From: Amarobacter sp964507025
Lineage (GTDB): Bacteria > Chloroflexota > Dehalococcoidia > Tepidiformales > Tepidiformaceae
Direction: 5' to 3'
Length of the DNA stretch: 64,000 nucleotides
Assembly: GCA_964507025.1 (NCBI GenBank)
Contig: CAZDOK010000015.1
Span: 1 to 64,000, forward strand
The notes under the pieces are model-generated. The model was not told the origin of the DNA, did no database searches, and saw only the letters and a program-made list of their open reading frames with translations. Shown here piece by piece: positions 32,708 to 40,581 of the stretch. Position numbers and translations under genes: made by a program. Position 1 is the first letter of the stretch. Every line of letters starts with the position of its first letter.

Positions 32708-33396
32708 CACTGCTGCCATGCCGGGCTATCGCTGCCGCGTCGCTGCCACTCCAGCACCCACGGGTTGTGCGCTTTCTCGAACGCCACCGTCGTCTCCTCC
32801 ATGTGGCCCGGCAGGACGATCGTCTCCTCGGGAAGCACCAGCAACCGCTCGCAGATGCTGCGCATCTCCTCCTCCAGGTTCCCGCCGGGCAGGTCCGTCC
32901 GCCCGATCGAGCCCCGGAACAGCGTGTCGCCGCTGAACAACATGCCCTCTTCGGCGTAGTAGCTCACGCTGCCCGGCGTGTGCCCCGGCGTGGCAATCGT
33001 CCGCAGCCGGAGCCCGGCCACCTCCACGATGTCCCCGTCCTTCACGAACATGTCCGGGTCCGGTGGGCCCTGGCTCACGTCGAGCCCGAACCGCGCCGCC
33101 GTGCCTTTCCAGCCGTTCCGCAACAGCTCCAGGTCGCCCTGGTGGAGCAGGAACTTCGCCCCTGTTGCCGCGTACACCCCGGCCACCCCCATCACGTGGT
33201 CGATGTGCGCGTGCGAGTTCGCGATGTACTTGATGTTCACGCCCATGTCGCGCGCCAGCGCCAGGATCTCCTCTGGCTGGTCGCCCGGGTCGATGCAGAT
33301 CGCCTCGCCGGTGCGCCGGTTGCCGATCACCCAGCAGTTCTCCTGGAACACCCCGACAACGATGCCCCGGACCATCAGCTCGTTCGCTACTTCCAT
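32707..33396 (-). CDS. Metallo-beta-lactamase-fold hydrolase (glyoxalase II-like)
   Basis: 229 aa. Metal motifs are SHAHIDHVMG, TIATPGHTPGSVSYY, LFSGDTLFRGSIGRTDLPGG and VLPGHMEETT, the pattern of glyoxalase II and related thioesterases or sulfur dioxygenases. It is cytoplasmic. ATG 33396 is chosen over 33432 and 33375 by resemblance of the opening (VRGIVVGVFQENCWVIG). It is coupled to the beta-CASP gene. Confidence 0.85.
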   Translation of the reverse strand: MEVANELMVRGIVVGVFQENCWVIGNRRTGEAICIDPGDQPEEILALARDMGVNIKYIANSHAHIDHVMGVAGVYAATGAKFLLHQGDLELLRNGWKGTAARFGLDVSQGPPDPDMFVKDGDIVEVAGLRLRTIATPGHTPGSVSYYAEEGMLFSGDTLFRGSIGRTDLPGGNLEEEMRSICERLLVLPEETIVLPGHMEETTVAFEKAHNPWVLEWQRRGSDSPAWQQ

Positions 33397-33434
33397 GCCA
33401 ACAAGCGTACAGGCACCGGCTCTCTCCGGCACCG

Positions 33435-33464
33435 TTCGGCTGTAGTGCTCGGCTCCGCTATAAC
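33435..33464 (+). promoter_or_regulatory. Candidate promoter giving a leaderless TauE/SafE transcript
   Basis: TTCGGC (33435-33440), 18 nt, TATAAC (33459-33464). The GTG start at 33471 lies where transcription would begin, and there is no ribosome binding site. Confidence 0.35.
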
Positions 33465-33470
33465 CGCCCG

Positions 33471-34214
33471 GTGGATATCCCCCTGGCGGCGGCCATCATC
33501 GTGCTCGCCGCCGTTGCCGCCTGTATCCAGGCCCTCTCCGGCTTCGGCTTCTCGCTCTTCATCGTCCCCTTCCTCGCCATCCTTATCGGGCCGAAGGATA
33601 CGGTGGTGCTCGCGAACCTCCTGAGCATGACCGTCAACGTCATCCAGTTCCCCCGGCTCCGCCACACGCTCGAACGCCGCACCGCATCGATCCTCACCGT
33701 TGGCTCGTTCATCGGCATGCCCGCCGGCCTCGCCGTCCTCCTCCTCGTCAACCCCACTGCGCTCAAAGTGATCATCGCGCTGGCGGTCATCGTCTTCACG
33801 CTGCTCATCATGCGGGGCCTCCGCATCCACGGCGCCGGCACGCTCGGCGATCTTGCCACCGGGTTCGCCAGCGGCCTGCTCAATACCTCCACCTCGATGT
33901 CCGGGCCGCCAATCGTCCTCTACCTCCAGGGCAAGCGGCTCTCGCCCCCTGCCTTCCGCGGCACCATCAACGCGTTCTTCATGGTCACGTCCTTCGGGGC
34001 CGTCGCCCTGCTCGTTGCGTCCGGCTCGGTGAAGCCCTGGATCGTCGGCGCCTTCGCCCTCGCCATGCCCGCCGCCGAGACCGGCCGCATCATCGGCAAC
34101 CGCCTTTTCGACCGCATCGATGAGGCACGCTTCCGCCGCCTTGTCTACGCCATCCTCCTCACCAGCGCCACCGTTGCCCTCGCGAGCTCCCTCCCCCGCC
34201 CTTGCGGTAGCTGA
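33471..34214 (+). CDS. TauE/SafE family permease
   Basis: 247 aa, about eight helices. Family features: AAVAACIQALSGFGFSLFIVPFLAILIGPKDTVVLANLLSM and the repeat GFASGLLNTSTSMSGPPIVLYLQGKR. Members export or import sulfite, sulfoacetate, taurine or other anions; the substrate here is unknown. GTG 33471 appears leaderless. Confidence 0.88.
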   Translation: MDIPLAAAIIVLAAVAACIQALSGFGFSLFIVPFLAILIGPKDTVVLANLLSMTVNVIQFPRLRHTLERRTASILTVGSFIGMPAGLAVLLLVNPTALKVIIALAVIVFTLLIMRGLRIHGAGTLGDLATGFASGLLNTSTSMSGPPIVLYLQGKRLSPPAFRGTINAFFMVTSFGAVALLVASGSVKPWIVGAFALAMPAAETGRIIGNRLFDRIDEARFRRLVYAILLTSATVALASSLPRPCGS

Positions 34215-34222
34215 TCCTGAGG

Positions 34223-34262
34223 TCTCCCCTCTCCCTTCTCCCTCCTCCCCCCTCCCTCCTCC
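34223..34262 (+). repeat. 40-nt pure pyrimidine tract
   Basis: An uninterrupted C/T run (TCTCCCCTCTCCCTTCTCCC and onward) lies between the permease gene and the carboxyltransferase. The latter's start follows a TACCCT hexamer (34270-34275) by 8 nt. Confidence 0.6.
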
Positions 34263-34283
34263 AGTCCTGTACCCTACCGCCCC

Positions 34284-35894
34284 ATGGAATGGCACGACAC
34301 GCCGGAGCTTCCCACCCGCGTTGACCTTCGCGACCCAACGTTCAAGGCCAACCGCGCCCGCAACCGCGAAATCGTGGCCGATCTCCGTGCCCGCCTCGAC
34401 CGCGTGGCCCGAGGCGGCGGCGACGACTACGTCGCCCGCCACCGCGAACGCGGCAAGCTCCTCGCGCGGGAGCGCATCCAGCGCCTCATCGACCCCGGCA
34501 CCACGTTCCTCGAACTGAGCCCCCTCGCCGCTGAAGCGGTCTACGAGGACGATGTCCCAAGCGCCGGGATCGTCACCGGCATCGGCCTCGTCCACGGGCG
34601 CGAGTGCGTCGTCATCGCCAACGATGCCACCGTGAAGGGCGGCACCTACTACCCGCTCACCGTGAAAAAGCACCTTCGCGCTCAGGAAATCGCCGAGGAG
34701 AACCGCCTCCCCTGCATCTACCTGGTCGACTCCGGCGGCGCCTTTCTCCCGCTCCAGCACGATGTCTTCCCCGACAAGGGTCACTTTGGCCGCATCTTCT
34801 ACAACCAGGCCCGCATGAGCGCGAAAGGGATCTACCAGGTCGCTGCCGTCATGGGCTCCTGCACCGCCGGCGGCGCCTACGTCCCGGCCATGAGCGACGA
34901 AACCGTCATCGTCCGCGGTACCGGCACGATCTTTCTCGGCGGCCCACCGCTCGTGAAGGCCGCCACCGGCGAGGTCACCACCGCCGAAGAGCTCGGTGGC
35001 GCCGACGTCCACACCCGCATTAGCGGCGTCGCCGACCACTACGCCGAGGACGATGCCGAAGCACTCCGCATCGTCCGCAGCATCCTCGAAAACATCCCCC
35101 ACCGGCGTTCGGAGCCCTGGGACGTCACCGAGCCGGAGGAACCCATCCACGACCCCGAGGACCTCTACGGCATCGTTCCCGCCGACCTCCGCCAGTCCTA
35201 CGACGTGCGCGAGGTCATCGCCCGCCTCGTTGATGGCTCCCGCTTCCACGAGTTCAAGGCCCGTTACGGTCCCACCCTGGTCTGCGGCTTTGCCCGCATC
35301 ATGGGCTACCCCGTCGGCATCGTCGCCAACAATGGCATCCTCTTCAGCGAATCCGCCCTCAAGGGCGCCCACTTCATCGAGCTCTGCGCCCAGCGCAATG
35401 TCCCGCTTGTCTTCCTCCAGAACATCACGGGATTCATGGTCGGCCGCCAGTACGAAAACGCGGGCATCGCCAAAGACGGCGCCAAGATGGTCACCGCCGT
35501 CGCCTGCGCGGCTGTCCCGAAGTTCACGGTGGTCATCGGCGGCAGCTTCGGCGCCGGCAACTACGCCATGTGCGGCCGCGCCTATGGCCCCCGCCAACTC
35601 TGGATGTGGCCCAACGCCCGCATCAGCGTCATGGGTGGCGAACAGGCGGCATCCGTCCTCCTCCAGGTCCGCCTCGACCGCGGCGAATCGCTCCCTCCCG
35701 AGGATCAGGAGCGCTTCAAGGCCCCCACGATCGAGCGCTACGAAGCCGAGGGCTCGCCCTACTTCAGCACCGCCCGCCTCTGGGACGACGGCGTGATCGA
35801 CCCGCTCGATACCCGCCGTGTGCTCTCCCTTGGCATCTCCGCCGCGCTCAACGCCCCCTTCGAGCCCACCAGGTGGGGCATTTTTCGAATGTGA
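34284..35894 (+). CDS. Acyl-CoA carboxylase carboxyltransferase subunit (MccB-like)
   Basis: 536 aa. Two crotonase-like halves. The N-half holds KGGTYYPLTVKKHLRAQEIAEENRLPCIYLVDSGGAFLPLQ, SCTAGGAYVPAMSDE, GTIFLGGPPLVKAATGE and EELGGADVHTRISGVADH, closest to 3-methylcrotonyl-CoA carboxylase beta. The C-half has FLQNITGFMVGRQYE, GGSFGAGNYAMCGRAYGPR and PNARISVMGGEQAA. It transfers CO2 from carboxybiotin to an acyl-CoA. The likely partner (biotin carboxylase/BCCP) is 13 kb away at 47589 on the other strand. Geranyl-CoA carboxylase is an alternative. ATG 34284 has no clear ribosome site. Confidence 0.9.
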   Translation: MEWHDTPELPTRVDLRDPTFKANRARNREIVADLRARLDRVARGGGDDYVARHRERGKLLARERIQRLIDPGTTFLELSPLAAEAVYEDDVPSAGIVTGIGLVHGRECVVIANDATVKGGTYYPLTVKKHLRAQEIAEENRLPCIYLVDSGGAFLPLQHDVFPDKGHFGRIFYNQARMSAKGIYQVAAVMGSCTAGGAYVPAMSDETVIVRGTGTIFLGGPPLVKAATGEVTTAEELGGADVHTRISGVADHYAEDDAEALRIVRSILENIPHRRSEPWDVTEPEEPIHDPEDLYGIVPADLRQSYDVREVIARLVDGSRFHEFKARYGPTLVCGFARIMGYPVGIVANNGILFSESALKGAHFIELCAQRNVPLVFLQNITGFMVGRQYENAGIAKDGAKMVTAVACAAVPKFTVVIGGSFGAGNYAMCGRAYGPRQLWMWPNARISVMGGEQAASVLLQVRLDRGESLPPEDQERFKAPTIERYEAEGSPYFSTARLWDDGVIDPLDTRRVLSLGISAALNAPFEPTRWGIFRM

Positions 35895-35966
35895 CGCCGA
35901 TCCCATTTCACGATCCCCACGGGGCATAAGGTAAAGAGGGGCACACCCCAACGGGAACTTTTCCGT

Positions 35967-35986
35967 GGTACCCGCCGTTTGGTACC
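35967..35986 (+). promoter_or_regulatory. Paired GGTACC sites before the repeat protein
   Basis: GGTACC occurs at 35967-35972 and 35981-35986, so the pair can form a hairpin (GGTAC...GTACC) or an operator. It lies 30 bp before the Shine-Dalgarno of the downstream gene. Confidence 0.25.
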
Positions 35987-36016
35987 GCGAGGGGACCTAT
36001 TCACCTGGAGGTCTGC

Positions 36017-37651
36017 ATGTCTGCGAGTTCGTTACTCAACCCGCGCAAACCAATGCTCTGGCTCGGATTGGCGGCCGGGGCGGCCGTCTTCTTCGCCTCG
36101 GGCGCACTGGCCGCACGCGCCGTCATCGATACCAGCGATGACGACGGAGCCCAGCCGGCCCTGGCCGCCGGCGACGGTGTCGGCACCCGCGATACCGCCG
36201 CGAATTCCGGCATCACCGCGCCTCGCTTCGGCCCCGGCGAACAGCCATCATCCATGCCCGCCAATGCTCCGGTCCCCGAGAAGATGGGTGGTCAGGGCAT
36301 GGCCGGCGCCGATGCCTCGCTGTACTACCCCGGCTGCCGCGCCCCGCTCCCGGCATCCGTCATCAGCAACGGCGTTATCGACCCGTCGAAGGCCGGCTTT
36401 ACGCCGAACCTGCCCGGCGTCGGCTTCACACCGCTGAGCCTCTCGCTTTCCGTCTACACGGAATGCGATGAGAACGGTGCCCCGAAGCCCGGCGGCGAAC
36501 TCGCCCTCGATAGCTCCTGGAAGCACGATGAAACCGGGCTCGAGGCCTACATCACCCAGCGCAAGTCCGAAAAGCGCGTTGCCAGCGTCATCCGCGATGA
36601 CATGGCGACCTTCTGGGCCAACGGCTACTTCTACACCGTCAACGTCAATCGCTACCAGATCCTCCCCTACGCCTCCGAAGAACCGGCCCGCTCCGCTATC
36701 CCCGCCCCCGATGGCGACCCCCGCGCTCCCGAAGTGCTGCGCGCCATCGTCTCCCAGCTCTCCGGCTCCGAGGACGGCCTGAAGTGCTTCTGGAAGCTCG
36801 AGAAGGGCGACTGGAACGCGCTCGCGAGCCTCGGGATCGGCGACCCCCGCCCTGTCATTCCGGCCGGCTACGACCTCACTGACTCCTACTTCACCGTCTT
36901 CACGCCGCCTCCTGCCGGGTGTGATACCAGCATCGTCCCCACCGAAGGCGCGAGCATGAACGCCAACTGGCAGAAGAACGCCACCGGCGACAACTATGGC
37001 TACATCGGCGTCTCCGCCTGGGCCATGCCCGAAGGCTACGTCGACACCTGGCCCGGCTCCTTCATGCCGTACGGAGCCAACTGGAGCAACGGCAAGTTCC
37101 AGTTCGGGGTCTACGCCAAGGTCGAGAACGGCCTCGAGCTCGATACCATTCGCGCCATCGCGAAGGCCCTCGACCCGTCTTTCAGCGAAGCCTGCCTCGT
37201 CCAGGAGCGCCAGCTCTCCGATGCCGATATGGCCCGCCTCGGCTTCAACGACGCCAGGGGCCCCGAAGGCTACGAAGTCGTCCGTTCCAGCCGCCTCGCC
37301 ACCGAGATCGCCGACGGCTGCCGCAAGCCCGAAGGCTGGGAGCCCCAGTACAACCTGTCCTGGACGCTCGAACGCGGAGCCGACACCATCGAAGCCTCGG
37401 TGAGCCGCTACGGCGCCGGCGACGGCAACCCCCAGGGCTACATCGCGCCCAACAGCATCTGGTGGTCCGATGCGGAGGGCACCTACTACGCCGTCAACGC
37501 CTACTCCCGCGGGGTCTCCCCGGAAGTCTCGAAGGATGACCTGATCGCCGTCGCGAAGAGCCTCGACCCCTCGTTCGATGAGTCGAAGCTCTCGGAGAGT
37601 GGCCCCGGCATGGAAAAGCCGCTCCCGGCCCCGGCTGCGGAAGCCCGCTAA
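36017..37651 (+). CDS. Secreted or anchored protein with three repeats of an unrecognised domain
   Basis: 544 aa. A signal or anchor helix (MLWLGLAAGAAVFFASGALAARA) and a disordered linker (about 35-90) precede three repeats of roughly 130-140 residues. Shared features are an opening hydrophobic strand (LSLSLSVYTEC, FTVFTPPPAGC, EIADGC), a tryptophan strand (SSWKHDETGLEAY, ANWQKNATGDNYG, LSWTLERGADTIE), WxNGKF/WANGYF/WSDAEGTYY, and a closing helix (IAKALDPSFSEACL, VAKSLDPSFDESKL). Cysteines recur near repeat starts. GGAGG precedes ATG 36017. No known family is recognised. Confidence 0.8.
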   Translation: MSASSLLNPRKPMLWLGLAAGAAVFFASGALAARAVIDTSDDDGAQPALAAGDGVGTRDTAANSGITAPRFGPGEQPSSMPANAPVPEKMGGQGMAGADASLYYPGCRAPLPASVISNGVIDPSKAGFTPNLPGVGFTPLSLSLSVYTECDENGAPKPGGELALDSSWKHDETGLEAYITQRKSEKRVASVIRDDMATFWANGYFYTVNVNRYQILPYASEEPARSAIPAPDGDPRAPEVLRAIVSQLSGSEDGLKCFWKLEKGDWNALASLGIGDPRPVIPAGYDLTDSYFTVFTPPPAGCDTSIVPTEGASMNANWQKNATGDNYGYIGVSAWAMPEGYVDTWPGSFMPYGANWSNGKFQFGVYAKVENGLELDTIRAIAKALDPSFSEACLVQERQLSDADMARLGFNDARGPEGYEVVRSSRLATEIADGCRKPEGWEPQYNLSWTLERGADTIEASVSRYGAGDGNPQGYIAPNSIWWSDAEGTYYAVNAYSRGVSPEVSKDDLIAVAKSLDPSFDESKLSESGPGMEKPLPAPAAEAR

Positions 37652-37675
37652 TCCCTGGTGTTCTCCCCCGCCTTG

Positions 37676-37706
37676 AGTGGCCCCACCCGAAAAGGTGGGG
37701 CCACTT
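37676..37706. terminator. Bidirectional terminator between convergent genes
   Basis: A perfect 12-bp stem AGTGGCCCCACC (37676-37687) / GGTGGGGCCACT (37694-37705) with loop CGAAAA, placed between the repeat protein and the convergent SDR gene. Confidence 0.75.
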
Positions 37707-37712
37707 GCTTGG

Positions 37713-38537
37713 TCACTTCAGCGTGATGCCGCCATCCACCGCGATCGCCTGCCCCGTGATGTTCTGCCCCGCTGGACTCGCGAGGAACGCCGCCAGCTCG
37801 CCGATATCCTCAGGTGTCTGTTCCCGGCCGAGAGGGACCCCGTTCTTCACCACCTCGAGGAAGATCTCCCGTGGCTCCCTGTCGGCATACTGCGGAACCG
37901 CCATCTTCATCCCCGTTGCCAGCCCCTCCCACGCCCGCGTCCACAGGAATCCAGGGCAGATTGCGTTCACCCTGATGTTCAGCGGCGCGTACTCCAGCGC
38001 CGTGCTCCTCGTCAGCGAAATCACGCCGGCCTTGGCCGCGGCATAGGCCGGCAGTGTCGGCGAGGCCCCCAGCCCCGCGATCGAGGCGATGTTCACGATC
38101 GCGCCACCGCCCCGGGCACGCAGGTACGGCACGGCCACCTTCGTTCCCAGGAACGTGCTCCGCAGGTTCTGAGCCAGCTGTTCATCCCACGATTCAGGCG
38201 CCATGTCGGTCACCCGGCCGCCCCCGCCGGTCGGCCGGGTCGTATTGAGGTCCAGCGGTCCGCGCCCGGCCCCGGCGTTGTTCACGAAGATGTCGATGCC
38301 CCCGAACCGCTCCGCAACTTGCCGCACCGCCTCCGCCAGCTGCGCTTCCACGATCACGTCGCATGCGAGCCCAACTGACCCGGACGACAACTCCTCCGCC
38401 GTCGCAGCCGCCTGCTCGCCGTCCAGGTCCAGGATCGCCACACGCGCGCCCTCTCTCGCCATCACCCGCGCGATCCCGGCCCCGATACCCCGCGCCCCTC
38501 CAGTAACGACCGCGACTGTCCCGTCAAGCCTTGCCAT
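37713..38537 (-). CDS. Short-chain dehydrogenase/reductase
   Basis: 274 aa, classical SDR. NAD(P) motif TGGARGIGAGIA; acidic ILDLD after strand 2, which favours NAD(H); NNAG; catalytic Ser in IVNIASIAG; YxxxK as YAAAK; C-terminal GQAIAVDGG. ATG 38537 has AGAGAGGA 6 nt upstream. It lies 35 bp downstream of the crotonase gene on the same strand, so it may act on a hydroxyacyl-CoA or a related alcohol. Confidence 0.9.
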   Translation of the reverse strand: MARLDGTVAVVTGGARGIGAGIARVMAREGARVAILDLDGEQAAATAEELSSGSVGLACDVIVEAQLAEAVRQVAERFGGIDIFVNNAGAGRGPLDLNTTRPTGGGGRVTDMAPESWDEQLAQNLRSTFLGTKVAVPYLRARGGGAIVNIASIAGLGASPTLPAYAAAKAGVISLTRSTALEYAPLNIRVNAICPGFLWTRAWEGLATGMKMAVPQYADREPREIFLEVVKNGVPLGREQTPEDIGELAAFLASPAGQNITGQAIAVDGGITLK

Positions 38538-38571
38538 ACATGTCCTCTCTCGTTTGCTGCGCGGGTACCGG

Positions 38572-39399
38572 CTACTCGCCCACGAAACGCGGCTCACGCT
38601 TCTCCATGAACGCCCGCACCGCCTCGCGGCTGTCTACCGAGAGCCCGCTGATGCGCATCAGCAGCGCTTCCTGGTCGAGCAGCGCGGCCAGCGTTGCCGT
38701 CTCGCCGAAGTTCAGGTTCTCCTTCATCCGCCCGTAGCTCGCCGTCGGCCCTGCGGCCAGCTTCGCGCAGAACTCCAGCCCCTGCGTCATGAGCTCGTCA
38801 TGTGGTACCACCCGGTTCACCAGCCGCATCTCCAGCGCCCGCGCCGTGTCAATGATCTCCGCGGTGAAGTAGAGCTCGCGCGCCATCCCCATTCCCACGA
38901 GCCGCGGCAGCAGGTACGTCCCCCCGAAGTCGCCGCTCAAGCCCACGTTTCTGAAGGCCGTCCCGAACCGCGCCCGGTCCGAGGCAATCCGGATGTCCGC
39001 ACCCAGGCACAGGCTCATCCCGGCGCCAACCGCCACGCCGTTCACCAGCGCTACCGTCGGCTTCGGCATCGTGTGCAGTTTCAGCGTTGTGGCGTCGTGC
39101 GAACGCCGCAACCCCGCCGTCAGCCGGTCGATGACCGTCACCGGGTTCGGCGGTCCGCCCTCCCGCGCCGTCCCCTGGTCGTTGCGTGATTGCATGTTCC
39201 TGACATCGCCGCCCGCGCAGAACCCCCGGCCGGCGCCGGTCAGCGCCACGCACCGCACGCTCCGGTCCCGCTCGCATTCCTCCAGGTACTCGCCCAGGAG
39301 CACGACCAGCTCGTCGCTCATCGCGTTCAGGCTGTCGGGGCGGTTCAGCGTAATCAACGCGACCCCATCGGCGCGTTTCTCCAACAGCACTTCAGACAT
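38572..39399 (-). CDS. Enoyl-CoA hydratase/isomerase family protein (PaaG-like active site)
   Basis: 275 aa. Crotonase fold with oxyanion-hole segments GRGFCAGGDVRNMQ and GVAVGAGMSLCLGADIRIAS. At the catalytic region it reads FRNVGLSGDFGGTYLLPRLVG: the first hydratase Glu is absent and an Asp (GDFGG) occupies the second position, as in PaaG-type isomerases. Isomerisation is therefore likelier than hydration. ATG 39399 is chosen over 39447 from the natural N-terminus MSEVLLEK. Probably cotranscribed with the SDR. Confidence 0.87.
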   Translation of the reverse strand: MSEVLLEKRADGVALITLNRPDSLNAMSDELVVLLGEYLEECERDRSVRCVALTGAGRGFCAGGDVRNMQSRNDQGTAREGGPPNPVTVIDRLTAGLRRSHDATTLKLHTMPKPTVALVNGVAVGAGMSLCLGADIRIASDRARFGTAFRNVGLSGDFGGTYLLPRLVGMGMARELYFTAEIIDTARALEMRLVNRVVPHDELMTQGLEFCAKLAAGPTASYGRMKENLNFGETATLAALLDQEALLMRISGLSVDSREAVRAFMEKREPRFVGE

Positions 39400-39483
39400 G
39401 CGGCAGGCCCCCGGCTGGTTTGCGCCGTGATACTGGCCGAACACCACACCGCCCGCAATACCCGCAGAGGCACACGTGGCCCC

Positions 39484-39489
39484 TTGACA
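39484..39489 (+). promoter_or_regulatory. TTGACA element upstream of the GNAT at 39561
   Basis: A consensus -35 hexamer; a TATCCC follows at 39502 but with too short a spacing, so the -10 is unclear. Confidence 0.25.
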
Positions 39490-39560
39490 CCTGCGTCACA
39501 ATATCCCGCGATCCCCGCATCGGGCTGGCCCCACCCGCACCGCGGTACAAGGAGTCACCA

Positions 39561-40175
39561 GTGGAGATCACGTTCCGGTCCGCCACCCCGGAGGACGCCC
39601 CGGCACTGCGAAGCGTGTTCGGCGATGAGCCATCGGAAGAACAGCTCGCAATGGCGGGCGGAGATCCCGTGCGGGCACGCCGCTTCCGCCGCCTCGTCGC
39701 TGGCACCATCGCGGGTCCCTCCGGCGTCCGCCGGACGACCGTTGCCGTCGCTGACGGCCAGGTGGTGGGGCTGCTGCAGGCCGGTGCCGAAGCCGGCGAT
39801 GCGCTCTCCCCGTCCCTGGTATGGGGCCTCGTGCGAACCTTCGGCTTTCCCGGGGTTGTGCGCTTCCTGCGACGGGACAGGCTCCGTGGCCGCGTCCACG
39901 TCTCACCCCCCGCCGGGGCATACCACATCGCTGAGGTCCACGTGCTTGGCTCTCGCCGCAACCAGGGAATCGGAGCTGCATTGATGGCCGAAGCCGAACG
40001 CCAGGCGCGGGCCGCGGGTGCCCCCCGCATGTCGCTGACCACCACCACCACCAACCCGGCGCGCCATTTGTACGAGCGTTCCGGATTCCACGTCGTCGAG
40101 ACCCGCGAGGACCCGGACTACTGCGCGCTAACCGGGGTGTCGGGCCGCATTCTCATGGTCAGGGAACTCGACTGA
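39561..40175 (+). CDS. GNAT acetyltransferase
   Basis: 204 aa. GNAT core IAEVHVLGSRRNQGIGAALMAEAERQARAAG (RNQGIG loop) and LTTTTTNPARHLYERSGFHVVET. GTG 39561 is chosen for AAGGAG (39549-39554) 6 nt upstream; the frame is open further left. It has an inserted region of about 40 residues (VGLLQAGAEAGDALSPSLVWGLVRTFGFPG) before the core. The acceptor is unknown. Confidence 0.87.
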   Translation: MEITFRSATPEDAPALRSVFGDEPSEEQLAMAGGDPVRARRFRRLVAGTIAGPSGVRRTTVAVADGQVVGLLQAGAEAGDALSPSLVWGLVRTFGFPGVVRFLRRDRLRGRVHVSPPAGAYHIAEVHVLGSRRNQGIGAALMAEAERQARAAGAPRMSLTTTTTNPARHLYERSGFHVVETREDPDYCALTGVSGRILMVRELD

Positions 40176-40196
40176 TGGACTCGGGTTCCCCGGTTC

Positions 40197-40391
40197 CTAG
40201 CCGATGAACGCCTCGCCCCCGATCTTCTCCGGCGCCGTCCTCGGCATCACAAACCGTCGGATCTCCCGCCGCTCGGCCGGCCGGAAGCAATGCGCACAGG
40301 CCCGGGGCCGGGGCAACTCCACGGGCACCAGCAGCCGGTGCACTCCGTGCTCCTCGCACAACAGCTCGAACTCGATCACTTCGATGTTCAC
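40197..40391 (-). CDS. Small CxxC-containing protein
   Basis: 64 aa, not recognised. It reads MNIEVIEFELLCEEHGVHRLLVPVELPRPRACAHCFRPAERREIRRFV with one CAHC pair and a basic middle. A third Cys and a His upstream (CEEHG) could complete a metal site. The start is GTG with GGGAGG about 7 nt upstream, good support for a real gene. It is convergent with the GNAT. Confidence 0.6.
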   Translation of the reverse strand: MNIEVIEFELLCEEHGVHRLLVPVELPRPRACAHCFRPAERREIRRFVMPRTAPEKIGGEAFIG

Positions 40392-40427
40392 GGCGTCCTC
40401 CCGCGCCCATCTCCCCCGGATGGATCC

Positions 40428-40442
40428 ATAGGATAGACCTAT
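40428..40442. promoter_or_regulatory. ATAGG-N5-CCTAT inverted repeat between divergent genes
   Basis: A 5-bp inverted repeat (40428-40432 / 40438-40442) lies in the 190-bp gap between the CxxC gene and the divergent MFS gene. Possible operator or -10 region. Confidence 0.2.
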
Positions 40443-40581
40443 CGGCCGCCGTGTCTACGTACTTTGGGCCACGTTTATGTGAACGTTTGGTCCACCCTGG
40501 TTTCACCTCCACCTCCTCCGGTGCCCGCTGCTCCTCCCAAAGAAGGGCGCACGCTGACGATCGACCCGTCACAATGGTCTG

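Noticed and set aside
34223..34262. 40-nt pyrimidine tract as a functional triplex or replication element
   Set aside because: It is a single unmirrored tract in a short intergenic gap; nothing ties it to a function beyond a low-complexity spacer.
33387..35951. Minus-strand open frame of about 850 codons
   Set aside because: It runs opposite the TauE/SafE permease and the carboxyltransferase, both clear genes; composition is that of a shadow frame (Gly/Asp/Glu/Ala-rich, no motifs).
35976..35990. T-box-like word TGGTACCGCG before the repeat protein
   Set aside because: Only about 120 nt separate it from the previous gene, there is no stem I or specifier loop, and the downstream gene is unrelated to amino acids. 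It forms part of a GGTACC pair instead.
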